This document shows, piece after piece, positions 10,038-21,909 of a stretch of DNA of 64,000 nucleotides. Source of the stretch: Nitzschia sp. DOCU1 (taxonomy: Eukaryota > Bacillariophyta > Bacillariophyceae > Bacillariales > Bacillariaceae); assembly GCA_951394045.1 (NCBI GenBank), contig OX595986.1, positions 1,116,001 through 1,180,000 of the forward strand, given 5' to 3'. Positions within the stretch are counted from its first letter, which is position 1, and every line of letters starts with the position of its first letter. A program made the translations under genes and the position numbers. A model generated the notes under the pieces. The model did no database searches, was not told the DNA's origin, and worked only from the letters and a program-made list of their open reading frames with translations.

Positions 10038-10621
10038 AGTAGAGATTTGCTGTTTTGATGCCAATGATGAGGGATGATCCTAGCGCCCGGACGTGATAGT
10101 TTGCGCAATAATAACATGTAAGTCGCTACTGCTGCAGCTTTGTCCATCGTTGGGGTACGATACGTGTAGGAAGTAGAGCATCGTTGAGAAGCTCAACTAC
10201 GAGAGAGGTATTACCGGACTGACTCTATCATGGCACGAAGTGTGCCAACCGTATTACTGGGTCAGGTACGATACACTTACTATCATAGCTACCTGTTAAG
10301 AATTGGTTCGTTCGTCGCACGCGAGCCGGCGTTGCGACTACATCGACCAAAACATATTCGCGAAGCGAAGCTCGAAGGGCGCGACGTACGCGCATGGAAG
10401 TGGCGGGAAGTTGCTATCGTTTTTCATGGCGAGAACGGAGCCCGACATCACGCCCAAGAGAAAATTGAAACGAATGGTGCGAGAGAAAACACAAAGCAAT
10501 ACACCACGAGATGGTGAATATCATCCTCTTCAGTCGACTTTAAATTTCGTTCTTCGCACGCCACGGTTAGTTAAGAATCAATAAGTCAAGAACCATATAG
10601 AAGAATTGTGAGGAATTGAGG
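10038..10621. other. Intergenic, 584 bp
   Basis: It lies between the P450 stop and the methionine aminopeptidase start, both on the plus strand. A 95-codon open frame at 10230 is Arg-rich and repeats no known motif; I treat it as chance. No repeat or RNA gene is seen. Confidence 0.5.
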
Positions 10622-11779
10622 ATGAAGGCATCGATATTTGCTGTTCCGAAGAGAATTTCTGCGGCAGCGGGTCGGTCGCCCGTTTTGTTTCGATCCTTTG
10701 GCAGCGCGTCTTCCAGTGGAGTCGGGCTCGCCTTTGATGGGAAAAATCTCTCTGCAAAGAAACGGAATGGACCGTCGTTCTTGTTCTCTTCGTCAACGCG
10801 ACCTCTACCAGAGTCGTTTTCCTCGTTTAGAGAGCCGGTCACTCCTTACCCTCTCAGTCCAACCAAGCCGGTTCCTCCAGAGATCCGAAGGCCGCCTTAT
10901 GCCGACACAGGGATCGTACCCCCTTCCAATTACATTCATCAAATTTTGCTGCACGACGAAACGACCATCCCTCGAATGAAGAACGCCGCCCGGTTGGCTC
11001 GGCGAGTTTTGGATTATGCCTGTTCCTTGGCGAAACCAGGTGTTATTACTGACGACATTGATACGGCGGTGCATCAAGCAATCATTGATGCAGGTGCTTA
11101 TCCCAGTCCTCTGAACTATGCAGGATTTCCGAAATCACTGTGTAGTTCCGTCAATGAAGTAATCTGTCATGGAATTCCAGATATGCGGCCTCTTCAGCGC
11201 GGCGACATTGTCTCCTTTGACGTCAGTTGCTTTGTCGGGGGCGTTCATGGAGATAACTGTGCCACTATTATTGTTGGAGACGAACAGGATGTTGACGAGA
11301 TCGGCGTCGATTGGCGTGGGGTTCCGTATAGAACTCATTGGGATTCGCCCGACGAGGAAGCTATGATTCGAGCGTCTAGGCGGTTGGTTCACGCAACGCG
11401 AGAAGCGATGTATGCTGCCATCCAAGCCATTGGGCCGGGTGGCTGCCTCACACAAGTGGGAGCTGCTGTTCAGGATGTGGCCGATGCTTATGGTTACAGT
11501 ACCGTGGGGAAGTATCAAGGTCATGGAATCTGTGAAGACTTTCATTGTGCCCCGTTTGTCCAACACTTTCGAAACAGGGACTATCTAGAGCTGGTCCCAG
11601 GTATGATCTTCACGATCGAGCCCATGTTAGTCGAGCGCTCAGGTGACTGTTTCGAGTGGAGTGATCAGTGGACCGTGGCAACGTCTGATGGTGGGATGGC
11701 CGCGCAATTCGAGCACACCGTTTTGATCACGGAAGATGGAGTCGAGATACTGACTATTCCAGATGACGATTCGGAGTAG
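10622..11779 (+). CDS. Type I methionine aminopeptidase, probably organellar
   Basis: 385 aa, single exon. It removes initiator Met from new proteins. The N-terminus (MKASIFAVPKRISAAAGRSP) is basic and Ser/Ala-rich, fitting a mitochondrial or plastid presequence. The M24A core is complete: NYAGFPKSLCSSVNEVICHG with the substrate-site His, GDIVSFDVSCFVGGVHGDN with the two metal-binding Asp, GHGICEDFHCAPFV with a His, FTIEPML with a Glu and QFEHTVLIT with the last Glu. There is no N-terminal zinc-finger extension as in cytosolic MAP1 and no type II insert, so it is an organellar MAP1. The neighbour, organellar IF-2, is convergent, about 85 bp between stops; the shared organelle-translation theme may be coincidence. 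Confidence 0.9.
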   Translation: MKASIFAVPKRISAAAGRSPVLFRSFGSASSSGVGLAFDGKNLSAKKRNGPSFLFSSSTRPLPESFSSFREPVTPYPLSPTKPVPPEIRRPPYADTGIVPPSNYIHQILLHDETTIPRMKNAARLARRVLDYACSLAKPGVITDDIDTAVHQAIIDAGAYPSPLNYAGFPKSLCSSVNEVICHGIPDMRPLQRGDIVSFDVSCFVGGVHGDNCATIIVGDEQDVDEIGVDWRGVPYRTHWDSPDEEAMIRASRRLVHATREAMYAAIQAIGPGGCLTQVGAAVQDVADAYGYSTVGKYQGHGICEDFHCAPFVQHFRNRDYLELVPGMIFTIEPMLVERSGDCFEWSDQWTVATSDGGMAAQFEHTVLITEDGVEILTIPDDDSE

Positions 11780-11863
11780 ACAATAAATCGAAACCCCAGA
11801 GGATGAATTGTTGCAGCTACGTAGTCTTTAAAGGCTCTATTCGATTTTGAATTTTATTCTGGA

Positions 11864-14800
11864 CTACAGTGTCGCCGTTTTCATTTCAACAGAATAGCAA
11901 ACAATTTCGTCGCCTTTTTCAAACTCATCAAAGCCCGACAAACCCAGGCCACATTCCTCTCCGTGTCGGACGCTCTCCACCAGTTCCTTGAACTTTCGTA
12001 AGCTAGAAGCCTTGATAGTTTTATTCTCTGGGGAGATAAGGCTTCCGTTTCGGTAGACACGAAATTGCGTGTGCACGTTCGTGGGCCCTTTGGCTTTGTA
12101 CAAATTGCCTTCCAGGACTTTTAGACCAGCAACTTTCTCCTCGGTACCTTCGGTCGTGACGACGAAAGTTGCTTGAATGGAAGCTCGTCCATGAATCTGT
12201 TCAGAAGGCTGAGGCGGTAGATATCTTCCTAGGGTTTGCTTGGCATCGTCCAACAAGGAATATATGATGTCGTTGCTCCGTATGATAACCCCTTCAGCTT
12301 CTGCTAGGTTTAGCACTGCCTGGTCAATCCGCTTAAGTCCAAACGCAAATATACAGGCATCGCTTTCTTTCGCCATTTGAATATCAGTCGGCGTGATTTC
12401 TCCGATACCTTCTTGTATCGGATCAACAATAACCTTGTGCTTCGACTTGACCCCCAAACTAATCAAGGAATCCCGCACGGCAGACAAGGACCCATCCGCG
12501 TCCGCCTTGACGACAATGGGAATCCGGATCGTCCCGTCACCGTCCTCGAGACCGGCAAGCTCGATTACTTTGGCCGCTCGTCTTGTATCACGTGATCTCA
12601 TCCCATTGATGTGAATCTCGACATCATTGGAGCTCATTGGGCGATCAACAGGATCATCCACATCCATGGCAAGTCTCTGTTCTACCATTTCTTCGGCTAC
12701 TTCCTCAGACTCTACGCAAATGATTGGATCTCCAGCTCTGGGAAGTGACTTAAACCCCACAATTTGCACTGGTTGAGATGGGAGCCCGCATTTTAGCACT
12801 TTGTCGTTAACTTGAATGGAACATTAATACGTGAGCCACCATTCCAAGGGAAATTGCAGTCAAGATTCCCGACCCGACTTACCATCTTTCAGCATGCGAA
12901 CACGAGAAGCCTGTGCACCACTAACAATCCAGTCTCCTTTCTTGATCGAGCCCCATCGAACGATACAATCAGCCACCACGCCTAGGCCCTTTTCCATTCG
13001 AGCGTCCATGACGATTCCCTCTGCACGGGCATCTTGGTCCGCACGGAGATCCATGACCTCACTTTGTAGGATCAGCCCATCCATCAACTCATTGAGTCCT
13101 TGGCCTGTCAAACCCGATGTCGGAATGACTTGAACTGGTGGCCCATACTCTGAATCACCCGCCATACCCTCACAAATGATCCCTTGCTCCAGCAACTGAT
13201 TTTCAATTCTTCTTTTCGCTTCGTCGACGTCAATGCCTGGCTTATCAATCTTATTTAAGGCCACCACCATGGAAATGCCACCACCTGTTCCCTTTACAAT
13301 AGATTTGTAAAAGTCCAGAATTTCGATTGTTTGTTCTGAAACTCCATCATCGGCAGCCACCACCAACACAATCACATCCGCCGCGTGCGAGCCTGATTGC
13401 CGCATCGACTTGAAGGCTGCGTGGCCAGGAGTATCTAAAAAGGTGACCTTGTTATCCTGTCCCTCCACGTTGACCTGGAAGGCGCTAATGATTTGGGTAA
13501 TTCCTCCCGCTTCCGTTCCAGCAATATCCGATGACTCGGCCTCCGACTTGGCCGTCTTTCCCTTGCCCTTCTTGGCTTTTGGGTTCAGTTGTGCCAGAGA
13601 CCTCCTTCGAAGAGCATCCATCAGTGTCGTCTTTCCGTGATCGACATGACCCATGATACATACTACTGGTGGTCGAGATGGAAAAGTTACCGCGTCATCA
13701 GCTCGTCTCTGCTTGAAAAGAAGTTCTTCACTGTCGACCACAAGACTTTCGTCTTCCCCTCTAACAGTCTCGATTCCAAACTCCAAGGCCAGCAGCTCCA
13801 ATGTGTCTGTATCTAATCTGAAATCTTTATCATTCAGTTCTTCCGGGGCAAAGTCCATGGCCTTCAATTTCCTTTGTATGTCGTCGATTTTTATTCGGAA
13901 AAGCGCCGAGGTTTCGGCGAGATCAAGGCCCAGCCGCGTGCCAGGCAGTATCACAACTCTAGTCTCCTCCATGGATGGCTTGGTTGATCCACTAGTCGAT
14001 GGTCGTTCCGCCGAATCGGTCTGACCCCGGCGGCCGCCCTCTAGAAATTCAATGCTGTCGAGAAATGTCGGCCTTGTCGTATTTCGCACGTTATCACCAT
14101 GTCGGTCGTTTGTTTGTTGTGGCCGAGCGCGCTGCTGCTGCTGCGGCATTCGGTAACCAGAGGTTTGCTGAGCCTTGGCCCGTGTGGTGCTGGTATCCGT
14201 CATGCTATCACCAGTTTGAGGCGCGGGCGGCCGGAAGCGAAAATCTCGTCCAAAAGGAGCCGGACCGACACTGCCCTTCTGTGGTAGAGGCTTGACCGGG
14301 GGTAATGGTTCCTCCGTTACCCGTGGAGATGAAACAACAGGAGGTTTCGCGGCTGATTCTTTCAACTTTGTAAGGAGTACACTCAACGTTTCGGAAACCC
14401 TTGTGTTGTAGTTTGATGAATTTGCTTGGGGTCGATTACGTTGTTGGCCTCTCGAACTCCCTTCGGTGGAATGCTGGTGGTTACTTTGCTCATAGCTTCT
14501 ATGGTTTCGTGGGCTCTTGTAATAATTTTGTTTCTCCCCTCTCGTACTGCCATCGTCATTGGAATGTCCTTGGTGCGAACGCTTCTCCCTGACTGGTCTA
14601 TTTTGCCCATCCTGACGGCGATGGCTCTGATTTCGATCCTTGTAGAAACCGGGTTTGCCATCGTCTACAGCTGTGGATCCTTTCGGTAGTGGGGTGTGAA
14701 GACTGGCCACGAAACTGGCGGGGCTGCGCCGAATCGCGACATCTCCATCGTCGTCTTCGGGCACCTTGTTGGAGCTAAAGAATCTTTGTGAAGAATCGCT

Positions 14801-14929
14801 GACCCGCCCTCTGTCCAATGACGACGGCAAGCAGACAATAGGTGCCAGCACTTTCGTACATGATATACTGGATATCGTTGCCGCCCGTTTTCGTGACGTT
14901 GCCAACAGCAGTGGGCCTATTCGCAACAT
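11864..14929 (-). CDS. Organellar translation initiation factor IF-2
   Basis: 997 aa in two exons on the minus strand, 12883-14929 and 11864-12810, joined through a 72 nt GT-AG intron. The start at 14929 gives an Arg/Ser-rich presequence containing SSQRFFSS, consistent with mitochondrial import. A long low-complexity Gln/Arg/Ser region (~60-310) precedes the IF-2 N helix region, then the GTPase domain: [14 protein letters not shown] (P-loop), [11 protein letters not shown] (switch I), DTPGHAAF (G3), NKIDKPG (G4) and PTSGLTGQG (G5). After the intron come the EF-Tu-like domain II/III and the C-terminal IF2 domain (RNDGS-type [12 protein letters not shown]). It delivers initiator fMet-tRNA to the small organellar ribosomal subunit. 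Plastid rather than mitochondrial targeting cannot be excluded. Confidence 0.92.
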
Positions 14930-15431
14930 TCTCGTTGTTGATTCTTCGTCTAGATGCTGGTGGAGCAAATTGCAAGACAAGAAATTACAAACTGTGCCGG
15001 CGTCTGCAGCTTTCTCTCCACTATATCAAAGACACAGGAGTTTGAAGTGACTGTATAACCTTTGGGTGACTGCCTACCCAACGAAACAACTTGCTATTCT
15101 TATGGCAAAATCCGAAGACCATGGTCAATTGCTCCAAATGCCGAGAAAGAAAAGCCTATCTTTTCGTCTGCGTGGTGCACAAGAATTCCCCCAAAAGAGC
15201 ACGGACGAATCTTGGAAGAAAGGTTTTTTAGAAATTCCAAATTCCCTTCTTGCTGACGTAGCCGGGGCATACTGGTAAAGGGAAGCGCGCAGGTAGAGCG
15301 CGCGTAGAAAAATCCTCGAAGGCCCCAAAAAAGCCGATCGTTTCGGCGATCGAGATCCATCCAAAGATCTTTTGCATCACATCTCTCTCGTCTGAACCAC
15401 CCCCCATCCCGATAACATCATCCTTTGAGGA
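14930..15431. promoter_or_regulatory. Divergent region between IF-2 and the JmjC-like gene, 502 bp
   Basis: Both genes start outward from here. Short frames cross it with no signature. A palindromic-looking stretch around 15340-15355 (GATCGTTTCGGCGATC) is the only small structure noticed. Confidence 0.4.
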
Positions 15432-16733
15432 ATGGTTTCGACTACAATCGTCATTGCCACCATTTGGTGGTGTTTGGAGCTCGTCAATGGATTTTTTGTA
15501 TCCTGTTCCAGTGCGAGAAGCGCAACGACCATATCTTTATCTAAAAACAAAGCCAATGATGAGAAAGGGAACGACGAGACGACGAAATTTGGGGTACTCC
15601 AGATGGTCCCAAGAATACCAAAAATGAAGTTTGATCCCTTTCGCGACTACTATCAGTATCTAAATGACGATTGGTGTGGTCGTCCTTTATTGATTGAAGG
15701 GGCACTCTCCTCGGAAGAATGCCAAAAATGCTGCGACCGCATCATGGAAGAAGCAGACAACCTCCACATTGACCTACAACAACAAATACCAGGGGAGGGC
15801 ACCAAACTTTATCAGTGCACTCTAAATCAGGCGATCGGGGTTATTATGACCAAGTCAAATTCTCAAACGGGATTTATGGCATTTTGTGAGGGCTTGTTGG
15901 AGCAAAACGGTGGTAAACTACTAGACGTCCAGCAGTGGGCCACGGATGCCAAAGAAGCAATGTTCGAGAACGATCCAGATTGGTTTGATTTCTTTCCTGC
16001 TAATGTTCAGCCAACGGATGCTGTCATCGTAGCCGGTTCAGGTGCTACCTCAACCTTGCACCGAGATCCTATGGAATGGACGGGTACCAGTTTGTGCCTG
16101 GAAGGAACCAAACTATGGAGATTCTTGGAGCCACCACCGAGGGCCATGTCGTCGTCGGCGTCATCGTCGAACAGCGACAAAGAAAAGCAGCCTAGAGTTG
16201 CTGCCCTAGATTCGGCACTTCAATCTTATCGACTTCAATCGATTGCTTGGCAAAGTGACGACGGCGAGGAGTCAACCAAATCATTGTCGGCGGGATGGCA
16301 GAGTGACTTTTCGCTGTATTACACTCGCAAACATGCTTCCATTCCAAGCGCCGAGACGCTTGCAGAGATGGAAAGAGGGGAAGTGGATGCAAAATTACTT
16401 GAAATGGCTACCAATATGGAGATTTTGAAGCCAAACATTCGCATTCCTACGACGATCCACACGGTGATTCAAAAACCAGGGGACTTGCTTTTGATTCCAG
16501 CGCACTGGTGGCATCAAACCTATGGTCTCGAGCCGAGCGTGGCGATTGCGTCGCAACGATGCGGAAAAGGCGACGTCGAACTGGTATTTCAACACATTTT
16601 GAAACAAGAAAGATCTTCACAGCAAGGCGATGACGCAGCCCAAGCCTCGACAACTACGGAATTCCTGCCAGGAGCCTCAAGCAGTCCTGGTGACGTGGTG
16701 TCGAGTTGCTTTGCAAAACTCGCAGGAGACTAG
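15432..16733 (+). CDS. Cupin-8/JmjC-like Fe(II) dioxygenase-fold protein with signal peptide
   Basis: 433 aa, single exon. Residues 1-20 form a hydrophobic signal (MVSTTIVIATIWWCLELVNG) followed by FFVSCSSARSATTISLS, a G-F-F junction that could act as a plastid-type bipartite leader. RPLLIEGALSSEEC fits the entry of JmjC/cupin-8 proteins. STLHRDP supplies an HxD pair (H210, D212) and PAHWWHQTYGL a later His (H358 or H361), the expected facial triad for iron; KPGDLLLIP before it is typical. The middle (WTGTSLCLEGTKLWRFL) is the conserved strand. The family hydroxylates protein side chains or demethylates Lys/Arg using 2-oxoglutarate; the substrate here is unknown. Targeting of such an enzyme to the secretory route or plastid is unusual. 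Confidence 0.7.
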   Translation: MVSTTIVIATIWWCLELVNGFFVSCSSARSATTISLSKNKANDEKGNDETTKFGVLQMVPRIPKMKFDPFRDYYQYLNDDWCGRPLLIEGALSSEECQKCCDRIMEEADNLHIDLQQQIPGEGTKLYQCTLNQAIGVIMTKSNSQTGFMAFCEGLLEQNGGKLLDVQQWATDAKEAMFENDPDWFDFFPANVQPTDAVIVAGSGATSTLHRDPMEWTGTSLCLEGTKLWRFLEPPPRAMSSSASSSNSDKEKQPRVAALDSALQSYRLQSIAWQSDDGEESTKSLSAGWQSDFSLYYTRKHASIPSAETLAEMERGEVDAKLLEMATNMEILKPNIRIPTTIHTVIQKPGDLLLIPAHWWHQTYGLEPSVAIASQRCGKGDVELVFQHILKQERSSQQGDDAAQASTTTEFLPGASSSPGDVVSSCFAKLAGD

Positions 16734-16848
16734 TTTTCGATGAAAAGTAGCGAGACGATCAAATACAGTTGCGAACCAAGAATCGCAATTTAGCAGCACT
16801 CTCAAAATGGGTCGTTAACGCTTGCAACAGTTCTCCGTGCGATCTTAT

Positions 16849-19800
16849 CTAGAGTGCCAAGACAGAATTCTTCTTGGGCTCCCGACGAAAGTTGAGCCAG
16901 GATCGATTGTTCCGACGCATGCGATGTCCTGCGCGACCGACTGGGATAGCCAACCAGCCTGGTGCTCTGGGCAACGGGGAATCATCCTTTTTGGAGAGCG
17001 GCGAAGGGTGGAAGCCGTCATTAAACCATTTGTCGAAAAATTTCTTTCGGAGCGTGTCCAGCCACAGTATCCCCGAACTCAATAATATTATGTACATGAG
17101 GTCTGAAAAGGACAGGGCTTCGGTCTGAAAGACTTCCTGTAGCGGCGGAAAATAGATCACCATCAGCTGCCCAAAGACGGATCCACCAATAGCCCACAAA
17201 AATGCAGGGTTTGACGTAGGACTCATCTGATAAAAGCATTTTTCCGCGGATCGACAAACATAGGCATTGAATAGGTCGCAGTTCACAAAGGTCATGAATG
17301 TCATCGTTGTATCTCGCCTTGATACTCTTCCGTCGTCCAATTCATTGGCAAAAACTTTAAGCGTCAAGAAGACAATCAAAGCTGCGCTAGTCATTGCTCG
17401 AAGCAGCAAAGCTTGCGTGACAATGGGATCATCGGCCTTTCGTGGCTTCGCTTGAAGTATTCTGTCGTCGACCGGTTCGACCCCCAAACTCTGAGCAGGT
17501 GGACCATCCATGATAATGTTGATCCAAAGGATCTGCATTGCATTAAGAGGCGTGGGCATCCCGAGCGCAGTGGCAATACTTGCCATTGTCAGTGCTGCAA
17601 ACGACGTCGACAGCTGAAACGCGAGGAAACATCGAATGTTGAAGAAGATTCCCTTCCCTTCAGCGACTGCATACGTGATTGTTCGAAAATCGTCATCTGC
17701 CAACACTATATCTGCTGCCTCCTTCGCCACGTCTGTGCCCTTTTGTCCCATGGCAATTCCAATGTCAGCTCCTTTCAATGCCGTTGCATCATTCACACCT
17801 ACAATCAAAGCACATATTAGACGCATGATCCACCAAGATGACGCATCACGCTGCATTCAGTACTCACCATCCCCAGTCATGGCGACAATATCTCCATTCG
17901 CTTGCAAGGCCCTGACAATCGCCAGCTTGTGCCGCGGTGCCACGCGATAAAATACTCTTGTGTCCACAATGTCTTTTGACAAATTCTGTGGTGCAATGGA
18001 ATCCAGATCCTCACCACTCATGGCGACGGCATGCTCTCCAGCCAACTCAACGTCGGACAAATCGTCAAAAGAAGCCTGAGAATCGGCACTGAATCGTCTT
18101 TGAAGGCGTTGATCTCCTTCAGCGCCAATGATTCCACACCGCCGAGCAATCGCCAAGGCAGTCTCACGGGAATCTCCCGTAACCATCATGACCCGGACGC
18201 CTCCGTGTCGAAGCTTCCAAACAGATTCCGCGACGCCATCCCGAGGAGGATCTTCCATCCCCACCACTCCGGCAAAGGTGAGCTGATCCAACGACGGTCC
18301 ATACGCCATGGCCAAGACGCGAAGACCACTGGCTGCCATTTTTCGAGCATTGTTCATGACCAGGTCTTTATCATCCGTACCCAGTGGTTCTGGATTCCCA
18401 TCCGGTCCAGTATACGTGTTGCATTCCACCAAGAGACTTTCTGGCATTCCCTTAACAAAGTACATGCTGCCATCGGTGGACATGCGGCGACCTCGAGCGC
18501 CACCAGGGGCCTCCATGGCCTTGTTGAAGGCCGTACAGCATTGTATGCCACTCACTGGTCTCGCTCGAACCTCCATACGTTTGCGCTCACTTGAAAAGGG
18601 AATTTCTTGGAGACGATGATACTGAGGTCTTGGGTCAACTACTCGTGCCTTGTCGGCAGCTACCAACAAGGCCAATTCGGTGGGTTGCCCCGACAAGGCA
18701 CCCCCCGCATGTCCCTCTACCATATTCGAGTCAATATCTGTCACTACCGTTGCATTGTTGCAGAGACAAGCAGTGTGAAACAACGCCGATATTGCCGTAT
18801 ATTCAGAGCTCACGGAATCAATAACGGCCGAATCATCACCATTATTGGATCCCGCCATGACCAACTTTCCAGATGCCGTATTATATCCGACACCAGTCAA
18901 TCCGAATTTTCGATTGCGATACGCCAATAGGAACAAGGCTCGTGCCGTCATTTCATTTTGCGTCAGCGTCCCCGTCTTGTCGGAACAAATGGCGGTAGCA
19001 CAACCCAACGATTCTACTACTGGCAACTTTTTGATAATGGCATTTCGTTTGGACATGCGCAAGACGCCCAACGCCAAGGTGACGGTGGTACAAATCGGCA
19101 ATCCTTCCGGAATCGCCGCCACGGCCAAACTCACCGCCACGGTCAATGTTTCCAACAAGGGCCGTCCTAATAGCACCCCCAACACTGCAATAATAGCAAT
19201 AGCTGCACTGCTCAAATACGCCAATCGTTTACCCAGTTCATCAATTTTGTTTTGTAAAGGCGATTTTCGGGTCGTCACGGACTGTAATTCTGTGGCGACT
19301 CGGCCAAACTCGGTCCTCGCTCCCACTGCCAAGACGAGCGCTCGTCCTCGTCCCGCAGTCACCAAGGTTCCACAAAAGACAACATTGGTCTGATCGGTAA
19401 TGGATGGTGCTGTCACTTTGGAAGGTGCCAATACCAGTCCTTCTCCCATTTTATAAACGGGATGATTTTCACCTGTCAAACTGGATTCGTCCACTCGTAA
19501 TTCGACCGAATCAATGACTCGACAATCGGCAGGTACCTTGTCACCCGTCGCCAAGAGCACTAAATCGCCCACGACTAATTCCTTGGCGGGAAAATGATCC
19601 AACACACGTCCATCTCGTAGACATGTACACGTGGGCGGCACTAAGTGAGCCAGTTGTTCGAGGGCCTTTTCGGATCGATACTCTTGGACGGCTGCCACTA
19701 GCGACACAATCAAGAGAGCAATGCCTATAGACATCGCATCTGAAGCATTCCCCAGTAAAATGGATATTCCAGCGGAAAATAATAACATCAAAATCAGGGG

Positions 19801-20133
19801 TTCTTTCAATTGTTCCAATAACGCAGAACCGACGGGTTGTAAAAAGGGAAATTTCCGTATAATCCAAAGTTTGGAGGAATCGTCATCATCGTCATCGTCC
19901 ATGACATTTTTGCCAAAGGCTCTTCTTACAAAGGGCACTAAACGAGAGGGCCAGCCATGATGCAAGAGCTGCGATGGATTATTATTGTGTGCCTCGCCGA
20001 CACTGGCGGGCGCCACTTGGTGGGCCAGTGAGGATAAATGACGGGCCACCTCTTCGGAGGACCAAGCACATTCTTCCGCTCGAGTATAAGGGTATGCGGA
20101 AGAAGAGGGCGGACAAGACGATGGGCCGGACAT
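16849..20133 (-). CDS. P-type Ca2+/Mn2+ ATPase, PMR1/SPCA-like
   Basis: 1071 aa, two exons on the minus strand, 17868-20133 and 16849-17798, with a 69 nt GT-AG intron inside the conserved TGDGVND hinge motif. The phosphorylated Asp is D385 in CSDKTGTLTQNE. The actuator motif is LTGENHPV, TGEN as in PMR1/SPCA rather than TGES of SERCA. AIPEGLPICTTVTLALG matches TM4 and NAMQILWINIIMDGPPAQSLG matches TM6 of the IIA/SPCA group. The N-terminus holds a Ser/Pro start, a cation-ATPase N domain and an Asp run (VMDDDDDDDSS). It should pump Ca2+ and Mn2+ into Golgi or secretory vesicles. The C-tail is basic and has no calmodulin site I can point to. Confidence 0.9.
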
Positions 20134-20523
20134 TCTCTCTTTAATTGCTGACCGCGAAGTGAAATGAAAGGTAGTTACAAACAGAGGTCGGAAATGAGAA
20201 AACTGAGGTGCCTATCTTCGACCGGCTGTCGGATTTGATGGTCCGTCATGGTCGAGAGAGAGAGCGGCGAAGAAACTCGTCGCCAAAAGCACGTGTGACG
20301 CACGCGCATATTTGGTCGGATGGGTCAAAGTCTCTCAATGGCGCGCGCCAGGCTGGGCCACGAGCGTGACCGCCTCTTTGCGAGCAGACCACCGCTCGAA
20401 ATCCGCGGTTTTTTTTGTCGGCATCAGATCCACAGCAACCACCACAATGTCATTGGGCCGCCATTCTGTCATCCACTTGTCTACTTTTACGATCCATTTT
20501 CATCCTTTCATTCCACAGAACCC
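20134..20523. promoter_or_regulatory. Divergent region between PMR1-like ATPase and RFC subunit, 390 bp
   Basis: Both genes start outward. The RFC reading frame stays open upstream to an ATG at 20320, but the added residues have no RFC similarity, so I take it as leader. A run of GA repeats (about 20251-20266) and an A-poly-T stretch near 20410 are seen. Confidence 0.45.
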
Positions 20524-21764
20524 ATGACTTCTACTACTACTTCTAAAGATACTGCAGCTACTCCATGGGTAGAACGCTATCGCCCAAAATCTCTTCAAGA
20601 TGTCTCTCATCAGACTGAAGTCGTGGCCACCTTGCAAAATGCCGTACGAACTGGCCGGTTGCCTCACTTGTTGTTTTATGGACCTCCGGGCAGTGGCAAA
20701 ACGTCGGTAGCTCTAGCGCTGTGTCGACAATTATGGCATCCTTCGCAATGGAAACGTCGTGTCCTAGAGCTCAATGCCAGTGATGAACGTGGGATTTCCG
20801 TCGTGCGAGATAAAATCAAGCATTTTGCCAGTTTGTCCGTGGGCAGTGGTAACGTCGTGGCCTCCAAAAAATCATTCTTTGGCAAGGCGAGTGCCAAAGA
20901 AGAAGAAGAAAAACAAGAAGAGAATACTACCGACTATCCAAATCCGCCCTACAAGATTATCATTCTAGATGAGGCGGATACAGTGACGCCAGATGCCCAG
21001 GCAGCTCTTCGACGAATCATTGTAAGTACCACTACCAAAGTGAGACAATGGCGCGGCATGGGACAGTCTGACTTACTTAGTCGTTACTTGTTATTTGAAT
21101 TTCTCTTCACACATTACAGGAAGCAAATTCTCGTATTACACGTTTCATTTTGATTTGCAACTACGTCACGCGGATCATTGAACCCTTGGCGAGTCGTTGC
21201 GCCAAGTTTCGGTTTCAATCCTTGCCTCCGGCCAGCATGAAGGATCGACTGGCCAGTATTGCACAGGCCGAGCATTGTCCACTAGAGGATTCGCAACTAG
21301 ATGCCATTTTGGAGCTGGCAGAAGGAGATATGCGACGAGCTGTGCAAACATTGCAATCGGTACATTCGCTATCCTCGAGTGGAGGAGGAAGCAAGGCCAA
21401 GGGAGAATTGGATGAAACGGCGATTGCCGAATTGACGGGATTACCACCACCCAAGGTGGTGGATGAGTTACTGCAAGCCTTGTTGCAGAGTCAGGGACTC
21501 TTTTCCAAGGTGCAAACAGCCGTGGAAGAAGTTTGCATGCAGGGGTATTCGGCTCTGACACTCTTGGGTTGTCTTCTTCAGCGGTTCGTGGCCTTGCCAG
21601 AGGATCAGTTGGACGAAATGGGACGAGCCAAGCTGGCAATTCGGATTGCAGAAGCTGAGCATTGCATGGTGGATGGGGCGGATGAATTTTTGCAGCTTTT
21701 GACTGTGTGCGGACTTGCTATGCAGTGTTTTCAAGCAAGTGCTCAGAAAATGGTTACGAATTAG
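20524..21764 (+). CDS. Replication factor C small subunit (RFC4/yeast Rfc2 type)
   Basis: 380 aa, two exons, 20524-21021 and 21120-21764, with a 98 nt GT-AG intron. RFC loads the PCNA clamp on primed DNA in the nucleus. PWVERYRPKSLQDV is the RFC signature start. The AAA+ core has Walker A GPPGSGKTS, Walker B ILDEADTVTPDAQAALRR, and SRITRFILICNYVTRIIEPL with the SRC motif (LASRCAKFRF) that supplies the Arg finger. GDMRRAVQTLQS is sensor 2. An acidic/Lys-rich insert (~120-138) interrupts the usual spacing before Walker B. The extended 20320 start would add 68 residues without any conserved feature. Confidence 0.92.
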
Positions 21765-21909
21765 GACGAAACGAGAGAAATTATGGAGCTCTCTACTCTT
21801 ATACTATATTGTAATCTTCTTGACAATAGCAACTTTATTAGCGGGGTGAAATGCTTTCAAGTGGAGGTCGACTAGCCATTGCAGCTTCTTGCTCCTTGTC
21901 CTGAATTCT

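Noticed and set aside
17473..17490. GGTTCGACCCC resembling a tRNA B-box
   Set aside because: Lies inside the coding exon of the ATPase with no tRNA arms.
20320..20523. Longer N-terminus for the RFC subunit
   Set aside because: Added residues are His/Arg/Phe-rich without RFC similarity; RFC proteins start shortly before ERYRPK.
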